This document shows positions 25,455 to 36,754 of a DNA stretch of 64,000 nt, one piece after another. A program made the translations under genes and the position numbers. The notes below the pieces were generated by a model. It saw nothing but the letters and a program-made list of their open reading frames with translations. It had not been told where the DNA came from and made no database searches. Origin of the DNA: Aestuariivita sp. (lineage in GTDB: Bacteria; Pseudomonadota; Alphaproteobacteria; Rhodobacterales; Rhodobacteraceae). Position 1 is the first letter of the stretch. Each line of letters starts with the position of its first letter. The stretch spans positions 62,001 to 126,000 of the forward strand of contig NZ_JAAWWD010000002.1 of assembly GCF_021404545.1 (NCBI RefSeq). The letters are read 5' to 3'.

Positions 25455-26330
25455 TCAGTCTGTGCCGCCGGGTCGGGCTTCTGTCTGCCCAACGGTGCGC
25501 CCCGAAGGCAAGGCCTCCGCATGCCCTTTGCGGATGACTGTCTCGACATGTGCAGCCAGCGCTTTGCGGCTGGTGAAATCGGCCACCCGGACAGGCTGAT
25601 GATAGATCAGCTCGACCGCGCCCTGACGACGGGCGGCCAGCGTCTTGAGCAAATGCGGGCCAAACTCCATGTCGCCCCACCAGCCATAAAAGCGGTCCGG
25701 CTGCCCGACCGGTGCGCGGTAAACCACCGTGACCGGTTGGATGTGCATGTCATCGCGCAAGGCCTCGGAATAAAAGGCCGCAAACAGCGTGGTCTTGAAC
25801 GGCAAAACCCGCAGACCGTCGGTTGACGTGCCTTCGGGAAAAAACAGCAGCTTGTGCCCGGCCATCAGGCGGGCCTCGAACAGAGCGGTCTGCTCACGCG
25901 CCTGTTTGGGGTCGCGGTCGATAAAGACAGTGCCCGTGGCCCGTGCCAGCCAACCGATCCCCGGCCATCCCGCGACTTCGGATTTTGACACGAAATAGAT
26001 CCGCTTGCGCGCGTTCAGCGCAAAAATGTCGAGCCAGGAGCTGTGATTTGCCACCACCGCTCCGCGCGCGCGCATCAGAGCGCCCTTGGTCGAGAACCCC
26101 AGTCCCAGAACGCGGAACGCGGTGCGGCATACGCTCTGCGTGATAAAGGGTGTGACAGGACGGTCAAGCCCGCAGAACGGACGCTCGATCAGCCGCACCA
26201 AGAGAAGGATCACAAGACCGCCGAACACCAGAACGCCCAGGACCCCGCCGCGCAGGATCACCAGACCCCATCCCAAGGGTCCGATATGCACCGGATCGGG
26301 CGCGTCGTCGCTGTCCCAGGTTTGGCTCAC
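25455..26330 (-). CDS. olsA: ornithine lipid O-acyltransferase (1-acyl-glycerol-3-phosphate acyltransferase family)
   Basis: 291 residues. PlsC-type acyltransferase with an N-terminal membrane helix (GGVLGVLVFGGLVILLLV), the catalytic HX4D motif in VVANHSSWLDIFALN, and FFPEGTSTDGLRVLPFK. As OlsA it would add the second fatty acid to lyso-ornithine lipid at the inner membrane. The assignment to ornithine lipids rests on the 4-bp overlap with the upstream olsB gene. On sequence alone it could also be a phospholipid acyltransferase. Confidence 0.85.
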   Translation of the reverse strand: MSQTWDSDDAPDPVHIGPLGWGLVILRGGVLGVLVFGGLVILLLVRLIERPFCGLDRPVTPFITQSVCRTAFRVLGLGFSTKGALMRARGAVVANHSSWLDIFALNARKRIYFVSKSEVAGWPGIGWLARATGTVFIDRDPKQAREQTALFEARLMAGHKLLFFPEGTSTDGLRVLPFKTTLFAAFYSEALRDDMHIQPVTVVYRAPVGQPDRFYGWWGDMEFGPHLLKTLAARRQGAVELIYHQPVRVADFTSRKALAAHVETVIRKGHAEALPSGRTVGQTEARPGGTD

Positions 26331-27088
26331 GCGGCACGGCCTGTATAACGCTTGCGCTGTCGCTCGTTCATCCGCGCGGTATCAAGGATCAGGCTGACAT
26401 CGGTGGTGTTGAAGGCATGATCGACAAAGGCGCCCTCCCCCACAAATCCGCCCAGCCGCAGATAGGCCTTGATCAGGCTGGGCACCTGCACCATTGCCCG
26501 CCGGCGGTCGATCTGATCGATGGGGAGCCGGTCCATCGGCTGAAAATGTGCAGATTGGGCGCGCAGACGCAGATCGGGCGGCGCCAGATACTGATGGTGC
26601 AAGAGCGATAGCGGCTGCGCAAGCGCCTCAGGGTCGGTCCCGTGGAAACTCGCAACCCCAAAGAGAACCTCGATCCTGTGCGCCTGCACATACTCGGCAA
26701 GCCCGGTCCACAGATGATGCATGGCAAGGCCACCGCGATAGTCGGGGTGCAGGCAGGATCGGCCAAGTTCCAGCAGGCGGCGACCGCTGCGCCGCAAGGG
26801 GGTCAGGTCGTACTCATCTTCGGAATAGAACTGGCCGGCCGCACGTGCCTGGCTGTCGCGCAACAGCCGGTAAACGCCCACGACCTGCCCGTTTGCCGTA
26901 TCGCTCACGATCATGTGATCAAAGAACGGGTCGAACCGATCCCGCTCTAGCCCGGCATCGTGATCCACCAGCGGACCACCGCCCCCAAGTTCGCGCACGA
27001 ACACATCGTATCGGAGGGCCTGCGCCGCGCGCAGCTCGGCCTCGGTCTCGGCAATCTTGACGGAAAAGGGAGGGCCAGGATCGGTCAT
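26327..27088 (-). CDS. olsB: L-ornithine N-alpha-acyltransferase
   Basis: 253 residues of the OlsB / hemolysin-type GNAT fold, which transfers 3-hydroxyacyl groups from ACP to ornithine. Blocks: RAAQALRYDVFVRELGG, VGVYRLLRDSQA, LELGRSCLHPDYRGG, VLFGVASFHGTDP and VPSLIKAYLRLGGFVGEGAF. ATG 27088 is preferred; 27109 is an alternative. olsB-olsA overlap indicates an operon for phosphate-free membrane lipids, often induced by phosphate limitation; no Pho box was identified. Confidence 0.88.
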   Translation of the reverse strand: MTDPGPPFSVKIAETEAELRAAQALRYDVFVRELGGGGPLVDHDAGLERDRFDPFFDHMIVSDTANGQVVGVYRLLRDSQARAAGQFYSEDEYDLTPLRRSGRRLLELGRSCLHPDYRGGLAMHHLWTGLAEYVQAHRIEVLFGVASFHGTDPEALAQPLSLLHHQYLAPPDLRLRAQSAHFQPMDRLPIDQIDRRRAMVQVPSLIKAYLRLGGFVGEGAFVDHAFNTTDVSLILDTARMNERQRKRYTGRAA

Positions 27089-27227
27089 GGACAGTGGTCG
27101 GGCTCGCATCGGTCAGGGCCCGCGTTTGGCGGGAGAGTGCACGGGAGATAGCGCAATCGGCCCTGGGAGGGCAACCGGTGTGGCCTTGGTTTGCGCTTGA
27201 ACGGAGTTAACCAATCATAAAGCCTCG

Positions 27228-27410
27228 TCAGGCATCAAAGACCGGTAACAGAGCAACGCGGGTGCCGTCGATGACAATCTTGCCTTGGTCCGGGAAATTG
27301 ACCGTGATGCGTCCACCGATGTTCGATTGGACCTGCCCCACCCCCCATTCAGGACAGTCAGGATGACGCACAAGCATGCCCGGTGTGAAGATTGAGTTGA
27401 GATCGTTCAT
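27228..27410 (-). CDS. DUF3553 protein
   Basis: 60 residues. Matches the DUF3553 pattern: FTPGMLVRHPDCPEWGVGQV, then GGRITVNFPDQGK and a short C terminus. It is a small SH3-like or helicase-associated domain seen alone in alphaproteobacteria and at the end of some UvrD-type helicases. Function unknown. It is divergent from chpT with about 68 bases between the starts. Confidence 0.85.
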   Translation of the reverse strand: MNDLNSIFTPGMLVRHPDCPEWGVGQVQSNIGGRITVNFPDQGKIVIDGTRVALLPVFDA

Positions 27411-27478
27411 TTCACTCCTAGTTTCTAGTGCTGACGTCGCCGGAGCACATTCTTTGTATTTTTGATGAGCTGGCTTTT

Positions 27479-28078
27479 ATGGAACAAAAATCGATAGCAC
27501 CTTTGACCTCTCTCATAGGGTCCCGTATTTGTCACGATCTGATCAGCCCAATTGGGGCGATCACGAATGGGCTGGAACTTCTGGAGATGGCGGGCACCGG
27601 CCACGGGCCGGAACTGTCTCTGATCGGGGAGAGTGTTCAGAACGCAGCGGCGCGGATCCGGTTTTTCCGCGTGGCCTATGGCATCGCGGGCACCGAGGCG
27701 CTGGCGCGCGGAGAGGTCGCGGGAATCCTGCATGGCATCGACAATGGCGGGCGCGTGCGCCTGCACTGGGATGTGGCCGGAGATACCCCGCGCAAGGAAG
27801 TACGGCTGGCCTTTCTGGCGCTGCAATGTCTGGAAACGGCGCTCGCCTATGGTGGCACGATCCGCCTGTCCAAAACCCAAGGGCACTGGCTTGTGATCGG
27901 GACCGCGCCACGCCTCAAGCTGGATCCAGAGCTTTGGGCCGATCTATCCCGACCGATCAAGTCTGTCGAGATTACCCCCGCCCTGGTGCAGTTCGCGCTG
28001 CTGCCCGATGTCGCGGCCGAGGCGGGACGAAGCCTGAACGTCACGCTGGGCCGGGATGAAATCGCGATCAGCTTCTGA
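27479..28078 (+). CDS. chpT: histidine phosphotransferase ChpT
   Basis: 199 residues. ChpT passes phosphate from CckA to CtrA and CpdR, controlling the cell cycle or, in Rhodobacteraceae, motility and gene transfer agents. The phospho-accepting His is in GSRICHDLISPIGAITNGLELL (about residues 13-34), a histidine-kinase-like dimerisation helix. The C-terminal half is a degenerate ATPase-like domain (LAFLALQCLETALAYGG, then HWLVIGTAP). Start ATG 27479 puts the His helix near the N terminus as in relatives; an upstream codon at 27428 is less likely. Confidence 0.88.
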   Translation: MEQKSIAPLTSLIGSRICHDLISPIGAITNGLELLEMAGTGHGPELSLIGESVQNAAARIRFFRVAYGIAGTEALARGEVAGILHGIDNGGRVRLHWDVAGDTPRKEVRLAFLALQCLETALAYGGTIRLSKTQGHWLVIGTAPRLKLDPELWADLSRPIKSVEITPALVQFALLPDVAAEAGRSLNVTLGRDEIAISF

Positions 28079-28368
28079 GCTTTCGGCAGCTTCGGTGCCG
28101 CCCCGGAGCCACTGCCCGGGCCCGGCCCGCTTTTCCTGGGATCGGGACGCGTGTTGAGGTCGCCCCCGTGCAGGCAAGCCCCCAACGGTTCATCAACCTG
28201 TGACCGGAGCTGGATCGCGCCGGGTGCAGAAGCACTATTGTCGCTGGCGGCTGAATGATATCCCCGCAGCGAGGTTCAACCCATTGATACTGTTTGAGAA
28301 ATGCCAAACCGGCCGCACCTCTGCCGCCCTGCCTCAGCCGGATACCGGGCGGCGGCTGCCGGACCCGA

Positions 28369-29634
28369 TCAGGTCCGAACGGCCCCCTCACCGGTCACAA
28401 GATACTTGAAACTGGTCAGTTCCGTGGCGCCCACCGGTCCGCGCGCATGCATTTTACCAGTGGCAATGCCGATCTCGGCGCCCATGCCGAACTCCCCGCC
28501 ATCGGCAAACTGGGTGGAGGCGTTGTGCATCAGAATGGCGCTGTCGAGCCGTTCAAAGAAACGGTCACGGGCGGCGATATCCTCGGTCAGGATGCAATCG
28601 GTATGGTTCGAGCCGAATTGCCGGATATGCGCGATGGCCGCGTCGATATCGCTCACGGCCCGCGCGGCAATAACCATGTCGAGGTATTCGCGGCCCCAAT
28701 CCTCGTCGCGGGCCTGAGTTGTGCCAGGGACATGGCGCAACGCATCGTCGGCACGCACCTCTACGCCCGCATCGATCAGCGCGCGGATCACGCCCTGCCC
28801 GATTGTGTGCACCACGTCGCGGTGGATCAGCAAGCATTCGGCGGCCCCGCAAATGCCCGTGCGTCGGGTCTTGGCGTTCAGCACCACCTTGAGCGCGGTT
28901 TCGGGGTCTGCGGATTTGTCGATATAGATATGCACGATGCCTTCGAGATGCGCAAAGACCGGAACACGCGCCTCGCGCTGAACCAGACCGACCAGGCCCT
29001 TGCCGCCGCGCGGCACGATCACGTCGATATGATCGGTCATCGTCAGCATTTCTGACACCGCCGCGCGGTCACGGGTCGGCACCAGCTGGATCGCATCCTC
29101 GGGCAGATCCGCGGCTTTGAGCCCCTCGAGCAGGCAGGCATGGATCGCACGGGAGGAGTGGAAGCTTTCCGACCCGCCGCGCAGGATCACCGCGTTGCCG
29201 GCCTTGAGGCAGAGCGCTCCGGCATCCGCGGTCACGTTGGGGCGGCTTTCATAGATCACGCCGATCACCCCAAGCGGGGTGCGCACCCGCTGGATATGCA
29301 GCCCGTTGGGCCGGTCCCACGCCGCGATCACCTGGCCCACCGGATCGGGCTGATCGGCAACCGCGCGCAGACCGTCCACGATGCCCTGAATGCGGGCGTC
29401 ATCCAGCATCAGCCGGTCCATCATGGCATCCGATAACCCTTTGTCCCGGCCATATGCCAGATCGTCCTTGTTGGCCGCGATGATGGTGGTTCGCGCGCCC
29501 CAGACCGCGTCAGCCGCCGCCATGAGCGCGGCGCGCTTACGCTCAGCCGGGCTGAAGGCAAGCGCATGCGATGCCGCGCGTGCGCGCGCGCCGATATCGG
29601 CCATCAGGGCGGGGATCGTGTCGAGGTCTTTCAT
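28369..29634 (-). CDS. proA: glutamate-5-semialdehyde dehydrogenase
   Basis: 421 residues. It reduces glutamyl-5-phosphate with NADPH in proline synthesis. Family blocks: [48 protein letters not shown], and the catalytic Cys in [17 protein letters not shown]. The C terminus has [21 protein letters not shown]. It is the last gene of the obgE-proB-proA operon, 68 bases after proB. Confidence 0.96.
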   Translation of the reverse strand: MKDLDTIPALMADIGARARAASHALAFSPAERKRAALMAAADAVWGARTTIIAANKDDLAYGRDKGLSDAMMDRLMLDDARIQGIVDGLRAVADQPDPVGQVIAAWDRPNGLHIQRVRTPLGVIGVIYESRPNVTADAGALCLKAGNAVILRGGSESFHSSRAIHACLLEGLKAADLPEDAIQLVPTRDRAAVSEMLTMTDHIDVIVPRGGKGLVGLVQREARVPVFAHLEGIVHIYIDKSADPETALKVVLNAKTRRTGICGAAECLLIHRDVVHTIGQGVIRALIDAGVEVRADDALRHVPGTTQARDEDWGREYLDMVIAARAVSDIDAAIAHIRQFGSNHTDCILTEDIAARDRFFERLDSAILMHNASTQFADGGEFGMGAEIGIATGKMHARGPVGATELTSFKYLVTGEGAVRT

Positions 29635-29702
29635 CTTTTGTCGTCCTTGGGCCGTTGGGCAGGCGGGGGGTTGCCGTATTTGTGAAAGAGAAGAAGATGC
29701 GG

Positions 29703-31840
<2,138 letters not shown>

Positions 31841-31866
31841 CTATCGGACAGCCCGGCGCCTCACAA

Positions 31867-32403
31867 TCACAGTTTTCGGCTGTAGGTCCATGTGGGCACG
31901 GTGGCATCGCGGGCCACGCAAAAACTCTCGGCATCGCCCAGATATTCAAATCCGCAATGGGTCAACACCCGGGCCGAGGCCGGGTTGTCCTGAAAGACGC
32001 TGCCGAACATCGTGCTGTTGTTCAGGGGGTTGGCTTGCACCAGCGCCTCGACCGCCTCGGATGCAAGGCCGGTGTTCCAGGCGGGCGGTGCCACCCAATA
32101 ACCAACCTCGGATTGATTGCGATCCATGCGCTCCAGACTGATCACGCCCATCAGCTCGGCGCCGCCGGATTTGCTGGCATCCATGGCCCACACATCCTCC
32201 TCGCGGGCCTCCGCCATGGCGCGGGAGATAAACGCCTCCGCCATCCCGGGTGGAATGGGATGCGGGATCGATGTCGTCATGCGCGCCACGCGCTCATCCC
32301 CGGCGTAAAGTTCGATCAGGCCCAGATCGGACCGGCGCAATGGGCGCAAGTCGAACCGTTCGGTCGTGATTGTGGGTTGGTCCACGATGTAATCCAATTT
32401 CAT
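31867..32403 (-). CDS. GNAT acetyltransferase, RimJ/RimL type
   Basis: 178 residues. GNAT_3 fold: TERFDLRPLRRSDLGLIELY at the start, GVISLERMDRNQSEVGYWVAPPAWNTGLASEA (acetyl-CoA region), then FGSVFQDNPASARVLTHCGFEYLG. Probably acetylates an N-terminal or free amino group; target unknown. ATG 32403 overlaps the LysE stop by 4 bp. Third gene of the inserted GNAT-LysE-GNAT cassette. Confidence 0.85.
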   Translation of the reverse strand: MKLDYIVDQPTITTERFDLRPLRRSDLGLIELYAGDERVARMTTSIPHPIPPGMAEAFISRAMAEAREEDVWAMDASKSGGAELMGVISLERMDRNQSEVGYWVAPPAWNTGLASEAVEALVQANPLNNSTMFGSVFQDNPASARVLTHCGFEYLGDAESFCVARDATVPTWTYSRKL

Positions 32404-33008
32404 TGCGCTCCCCCTCCTCCGATAAGCACATAGAGAACGGACGCCGCCGTCAGCGCGGCGAGTGTCCACATCAGGTATTGTTCCGCGGGCCGCCCTGCAA
32501 CCGTCGCCGCGATCCGATCGCCCGCAAAGGTCCAAATCGGATGCAGCACCACCTGACAGGCGAGCAATACCGCCGCAATGGTTGCCGTTGCCTGAAGGAC
32601 GCCAGTCCCGGGCCCGACAAATCCGGTAAATCCGGCGGTAATCATCGCCCAGGCCTTGGGGTTGAGCGGGTGCACGATCAGCCCGGCCAGAAATCCAGGC
32701 ACGCGCGCCTCGGCATCGGGCGTTCCCAGGCGCAGATGTGCAACCCGCCAGGCCAGCCACAGGATATAGGCGGCAGAGGCCCATTTGAGCGCGACAAAGA
32801 CACCCGGATAGCGCTCGGCCAGTTCCATCAGGCCAAAGCCCATCGGCCAGATGATCAGCTGTTTGCCCAACGCGACCCCGGCCACGAACGGCAGGGCCGC
32901 GCGAAACCCGAACCGTGCACCGGTGGCCATCATGGCCATATTGGCAGGCCCGGGCGTGCCCACCTGGCTGATCGCGAAAACTGCAAAGGATGACAGCGCG
33001 ACACTCAT
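32400..33008 (-). CDS. LysE/RhtB-family amino-acid exporter
   Basis: 202 residues with about six membrane helices. The family signature lies near the N terminus (ISQVGTPGPANMAMMATGARFG), followed by VALGKQLIIWPMGFGLMEL, LKWASAAYILWLAWR and HPLNPKAWAMITAGF. Such proteins export amino acids or related compounds. ATG 33008 is chosen because it overlaps the upstream GNAT stop (4 bp), and ATGA junctions occur on both sides of this gene. Confidence 0.87.
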   Translation of the reverse strand: MSVALSSFAVFAISQVGTPGPANMAMMATGARFGFRAALPFVAGVALGKQLIIWPMGFGLMELAERYPGVFVALKWASAAYILWLAWRVAHLRLGTPDAEARVPGFLAGLIVHPLNPKAWAMITAGFTGFVGPGTGVLQATATIAAVLLACQVVLHPIWTFAGDRIAATVAGRPAEQYLMWTLAALTAASVLYVLIGGGGAQ

Positions 33009-33505
33009 TGCAGGCCCTCCCACCGGGTGCGGGTCAGTACCATATCCTGAAGCAGGACCTCACGATGTTGGGCCTTGGAATACGCATTTCGGAGGTCAGT
33101 AGGCACAAATCCCAGCTTTTCGAGGACATGCCTAGAACCTGCGTTTCCCAGATGGTAGCCGGATGTCAGATCTTGAGAGGGGCCCATAAAATACTCTGCC
33201 ACAACGGCAGATGCCGCCTCGGTCGCAAAGCCCTGCCCCCAATGCGGCTCGGCATACCAATACCCCAACTGGTCTGCGATCGCGACACAGCCAATCAGCG
33301 CCCCGTCGCGGCAAACGGCATAGGTCGCGCCTTGGGATGCAAGGCTGGTTATAAAGAACCCTGCATCGGCCATGGTGTAGGGATGCGGCACGATCGTCAG
33401 CCATTTCGAGACGTTCAGGTTGCCAATCAGCCGCACCAGATCGTCGGCATCGTCCATCACGAACGGCCGCAGGGTCAGGCGTTGGGTTGTCAGGGTCTGT
33501 CTCAT
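33005..33505 (-). CDS. GNAT acetyltransferase, RimJ/RimL type
   Basis: 166 residues. TTQRLTLRPFVMDDADDLVRLIGNLNVSKWL at the N terminus and LGYWYAEPHWGQGFATEAASAVV in the acetyl-CoA region mark the GNAT_3 family. HLGNAGSRHVLEKLGFVPT closes the domain. ATG 33505 begins the domain at the usual distance; the upstream in-frame start at 33559 would add 18 residues covering the rpmA terminator and is rejected. First gene of the three-gene cassette. Confidence 0.86.
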   Translation of the reverse strand: MRQTLTTQRLTLRPFVMDDADDLVRLIGNLNVSKWLTIVPHPYTMADAGFFITSLASQGATYAVCRDGALIGCVAIADQLGYWYAEPHWGQGFATEAASAVVAEYFMGPSQDLTSGYHLGNAGSRHVLEKLGFVPTDLRNAYSKAQHREVLLQDMVLTRTRWEGLQ

Positions 33506-33526
33506 AGGAGGGACCACTCGGGAAAC

Positions 33527-33557
33527 GAAAAAGGGGACCGGCCCGCGCCGATCCCCC
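33527..33557 (-). terminator. terminator downstream of rpmA
   Basis: On the minus strand GGGGATCGG pairs with CCGGTCCCC (one G-T pair) across CGCGGG or a slightly smaller loop, followed by TTTTTC. It sits 30-60 bases past rpmA and before the GNAT gene, so it should separate rplU-rpmA from the cassette and obgE. Confidence 0.8.
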
Positions 33558-33586
33558 AAGATGTCTAAACCTTTTCGGTCGGGCTT

Positions 33587-33856
33587 TTACTCGGCGGCCT
33601 CCGCCACTGGCAGGACCGAAATAAAGGTGCGGCCCTTGAGGCCCTTGTGAAACTTCACAGCACCGTCGGCGGTCGCAAAGATGGTATGATCCTTGCCCAT
33701 GCCCACGCCCTCGCCCGGCCAGAACTTGGTGCCGCGCTGGCGCACGATGATATTGCCGGGGATGGCCGCCTGGCCACCATAGAGTTTCACGCCAAGGCGG
33801 CGGCCCGCGGAATCGCGACCGTTTCTGGATGAACCGCCTGCTTTTTTATGTGCCAT
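33587..33856 (-). CDS. rpmA: 50S ribosomal protein L27
   Basis: 89 residues. L27 blocks: [20 protein letters not shown] at the start, [20 protein letters not shown] and [18 protein letters not shown]. Its N terminus reaches the peptidyl-transferase centre. It follows rplU in the conserved order. Confidence 0.98.
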   Translation of the reverse strand: MAHKKAGGSSRNGRDSAGRRLGVKLYGGQAAIPGNIIVRQRGTKFWPGEGVGMGKDHTIFATADGAVKFHKGLKGRTFISVLPVAEAAE

Positions 33857-33868
33857 TGGTGTCTCTCC

Positions 33869-34507
33869 TTAGCCTTTTGCCAGTTCTTTGGCCTGTTCGA
33901 TCCAGCCTTCACGCTCGATCCGGCCCTTGAAGTTCAGCTTTTCGTCGAACGCGGCGACATCCTCTTCGGTCCAGGCCGCAATCTGGGCAAACGAAGTCAC
34001 GCCGCCCTCAATGAGTTTTTTCTCAAGTGCCGGACCAACACCGGAAAGCTGTTTGAGATCGTCCGCACCGGCCGACACCTCATTGGCAGCGTCCGCCTTG
34101 GGGGCCGCTGCCTTTGAAGGTGCGGCAGCGGTTACAGCAGCCGCGCTGACCGATCCCGCGCCAACCGCGGCTTTCACACCGGATGTATCGGCGCCCGACG
34201 CCAGGATCTCGGTGATCTTGACCAGGGTCAGCTGCTGACGGTGTCCCTTGGTGCGCTTGGACGAATGCTTGCGGCGGCGGCGCACGAAATGGATGAGCTT
34301 CTCACCCTTGATCTGGTCGATCACTTCGGCCTGCACACCGGCCCCGTCAACCATAGGTGCGCCGACAACGGGGCTGTCCCCGCCCAGCATCAGCACATCG
34401 TTGAACTGAATGGTTTCTCCTGCATCGGCAGCCAGCTTCTCGACGCGCAACGTATCGCCCGCCTGAACCTTGTATTGCTTGCCGCCTGTCTTCATGACCG
34501 CGAACAT
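33869..34507 (-). CDS. rplU: 50S ribosomal protein L21 with C-terminal helix-hairpin-helix extension
   Basis: 212 residues, about twice the usual L21 length. Residues 1-103 are canonical L21 (MFAVMKTGGKQYKVQAGDTL, FVRRRRKHSSKRTKGHRQQLTLVKITEI). An Ala/Lys-rich linker of about 40 residues follows, then a helix-hairpin-helix-like domain (LSGVGPALEKKLIEGGVTSF, then AQIAAWTEEDVAAFDEKLNF and GRIEREGWIEQAKELAKG). Similar extensions occur on L21 and NuoE in related bacteria as far as I recall. The added domain could bind nucleic acid or protein; role unknown. Confidence 0.95.
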   Translation of the reverse strand: MFAVMKTGGKQYKVQAGDTLRVEKLAADAGETIQFNDVLMLGGDSPVVGAPMVDGAGVQAEVIDQIKGEKLIHFVRRRRKHSSKRTKGHRQQLTLVKITEILASGADTSGVKAAVGAGSVSAAAVTAAAPSKAAAPKADAANEVSAGADDLKQLSGVGPALEKKLIEGGVTSFAQIAAWTEEDVAAFDEKLNFKGRIEREGWIEQAKELAKG

Positions 34508-34714
34508 GGGTCTCTTCCTTTTTCAATTGCCGCGTCCTGTGGTCCCCGTAAGGGCGTTTTTGGCCGATGCCACCGCGAACAGCGCGCCCCCGTCGGGGCG
34601 GTATGACGATAAGACCCGGCACGAGGGAAACCCCGGCCGGGACGCTGGCTTATCCCCGCAAAGCCGGGCCAAGTCAACAGGGTTTCGCCGGTTTTTCGGG
34701 GCCCTGATCCGGCC

Positions 34715-35548
34715 TCAGAGATCGCTGCTGAGCATCGCCTGTGCGGCCGCCAGACCCAGACCATACGAGATGTCGCGGTAGACCGCCTCGAACCCGTCAA
34801 AGAGCGCCCCGTTCAACGCCCGTCCCGCAGAGGTTTCGGAAAACGCGATATAGGCCTGCATCGTATCATCGCTGAGCGGCTGATAGGCCATCATCAAAAA
34901 AGCATAAAGCCATTCTTCGGTATCGGTGCGGATCTCGGTCTCCTGTGACCAGACATCGGCGATGATGTCCTGTTCGCTCATCGTCATGGCGCCGCCATCC
35001 ACCAGCCCGCGAAAGAATTGGAAATTCGAGCTCAGCGCGCCGGCCACATTGCGTTCCACCAGATCATTGGCCGACACAAAACGGTCAATCATCTCGATCC
35101 GGTCGTCCCCCGCCTCGCGTGCGTCTGCATAGGCGGCGCGCGCAACCTCCTCGATATCGCTGTCCGCCATGGCCGCCCGCGCGGCGTTCTCAAGGGTGAG
35201 GATCGACTGGCCCTGTTCGGTCCCGAAAAAGGCTTCCGCTGCCGCGATCTGCTCGTGTTCCATATCGCGCGCCAGTGCGGCTTCCAGCCCCGTGCGCATC
35301 GTTCCCTGATCGTAAAGGCGCTCAACCGTCCGATCCCAAAGCTGACCACCGCGCCCGGGCAGCATATCGCGCTCGATACTGGCTGCGTAGTCCATCCCTT
35401 CCGCATGAAGGATCCCCACGATCTCATCGAGCTTGAGCGTCCGTGACAGATCGGCGGCGGTCGATCCGGCCCAGCTTGGCAACGCCAGTGTCAGGGTCAT
35501 TACCAGCCACAGCACGGGCGCCATGGCGGTCCGGTGCAACCCGGTCAC
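34715..35548 (-). CDS. DUF2059 secreted protein (second copy)
   Basis: 277 residues. A signal peptide (MAPVLWLVMTLTLALPSWAG; ATG at 35524 or 35548) is followed by an all-helical region. DUF2059-like repeats include LEAALARDMEHEQIAAAEAFFGTEQGQSI and MQAYIAFSETSAGRALNGALFDGFEAVY. The family is periplasmic and of unknown function. It overlaps its upstream paralogue by 4 bp and is clearly related to it (same FYxSxxGxxL-type helix pairs). Confidence 0.8.
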   Translation of the reverse strand: MTGLHRTAMAPVLWLVMTLTLALPSWAGSTAADLSRTLKLDEIVGILHAEGMDYAASIERDMLPGRGGQLWDRTVERLYDQGTMRTGLEAALARDMEHEQIAAAEAFFGTEQGQSILTLENAARAAMADSDIEEVARAAYADAREAGDDRIEMIDRFVSANDLVERNVAGALSSNFQFFRGLVDGGAMTMSEQDIIADVWSQETEIRTDTEEWLYAFLMMAYQPLSDDTMQAYIAFSETSAGRALNGALFDGFEAVYRDISYGLGLAAAQAMLSSDL

Positions 35549-36402
35549 AGCTCTTGGCCCGGTTGCAGATCCTTCATCCGGGCGGCCAGCACCTCGAACC
35601 GGTTGGCCATCACCTCGTATTGCACGGCATTCATCAAAACATAGACCTCCTGCATCTGTGGATGTTCGAGCGCCTGGGCATAGGCCTCCAGATCGGTATC
35701 CGATACCGTCTCATAGGTGAACGCCGCCCCTGCCAACGCGGATTCGCGGATCGCCTGACGCATGCGCGGTGCGTCCTGGGCCAGCATCTCGCGCAGATCT
35801 TGCGGATCCATCCGCAGCTCCAGAATACCCGCCGCACTGGCCGCGATCAGGAACCGGAACTGGATCTCCTGCACCGCGCGCAACCCGGCATCATCCGAAC
35901 TGACGGCCGCATTCATGCGGTTGAGAAGCTCAAGCCGCGGATCGCCCTCCTGCACCATTTGCCCAATCAGGGTCCGGCCCCGCTCTGACTTGGCATCGTC
36001 GTCCTCAAAAAGATGCGAGGCATTCTCGACCGCGACAAGCCGCTGGCCCAGATCGCTTGCATAGAACTCAGCCGCATGGGCCAAAAGCGGGTCACTCAGC
36101 GTCTCCGACAGGATATCGAGAGCCATATCATGCATGGTTGGCACATCGAAAACCTCGGCGCTCATCCGGGTCCATTCCGACCCGAAGATGCCGGGATCGA
36201 CCCCCAGCATCCCCGGCGCGGCCCCGGCCGAAAGCTTGATGCTTTCCAGCGCCACATCAAACCCCGTCACCTCCAGGAAGGCTTCGAGCCTGTCCCGGTC
36301 GGCCGCCCGCACCGGGGCAAACGAGGTCACCAGGATCAGCAGCGCCAGCATCAGACCGGGCAGCAACAAATGAACAGAGCGGGGCGGGACGATATGGGTC
36401 AT
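35545..36402 (-). CDS. DUF2059 secreted protein (first copy)
   Basis: 285 residues. N-terminal signal (HLLLPGLMLALLILVTSFAPVRA), then helical DUF2059-like segments: DILSETLSDPLLAHAAEFYASDLGQRLVAVEN and LEAYAQALEHPQMQEVYVLMNAVQYEVM. ATG 36402 starts the signal peptide at a sensible distance; the upstream in-frame ATG at 36438 is less likely. Tandem duplication with the following gene. It is divergent from tRNA-Ser. Confidence 0.8.
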   Translation of the reverse strand: MTHIVPPRSVHLLLPGLMLALLILVTSFAPVRAADRDRLEAFLEVTGFDVALESIKLSAGAAPGMLGVDPGIFGSEWTRMSAEVFDVPTMHDMALDILSETLSDPLLAHAAEFYASDLGQRLVAVENASHLFEDDDAKSERGRTLIGQMVQEGDPRLELLNRMNAAVSSDDAGLRAVQEIQFRFLIAASAAGILELRMDPQDLREMLAQDAPRMRQAIRESALAGAAFTYETVSDTDLEAYAQALEHPQMQEVYVLMNAVQYEVMANRFEVLAARMKDLQPGQEL

Positions 36403-36524
36403 GACAGTGAAGGTGACCCGTTTTGGCGGTGCAGACAATGAAATTCACGCGAATGTCATCCTGGGCAAAAACTTGCCTTGCCAGCCTTGGGCAGACGCAG
36501 TAAACGCAATCTCCAGACCCCCGC

Positions 36525-36614
36525 GGAGAGGTGCCGGAGTGGTCGAACGGGGCGGTCTCGAAAACCGTTGTGGGTGCAAGCCTACCCAGGGTTCGAATCC
36601 CTGTCTCTCCGCCA
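36525..36614 (+). tRNA. tRNA-Ser (anticodon CGA)
   Basis: 90 bases including an encoded CCA end. The acceptor stem GGAGAGG pairs with TCTCTCC (last pair G-T). The D arm starts GCCGGAG, the anticodon stem GCGGT/ACCGT encloses loop CTCGAAA with anticodon CGA, and a long variable arm (TGTGGGTGCAAGCCTACCCA region) is typical of Ser. The T arm is AGGGTTCGAATCCCT. Reads UCG codons. Confidence 0.96.
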
Positions 36615-36754
36615 CTTTTCTCATCATGGCTTGGGTTTCGTCCTAGAGTTTGAAACATATCGCGCTTTTCGCCGATTGACACCTTCGGCTCCAAGTGAAG
36701 GCGGACATCCGAGTATGGCTTACCGTATGGGTAAGACTTGCCGTCTGCGGCACC

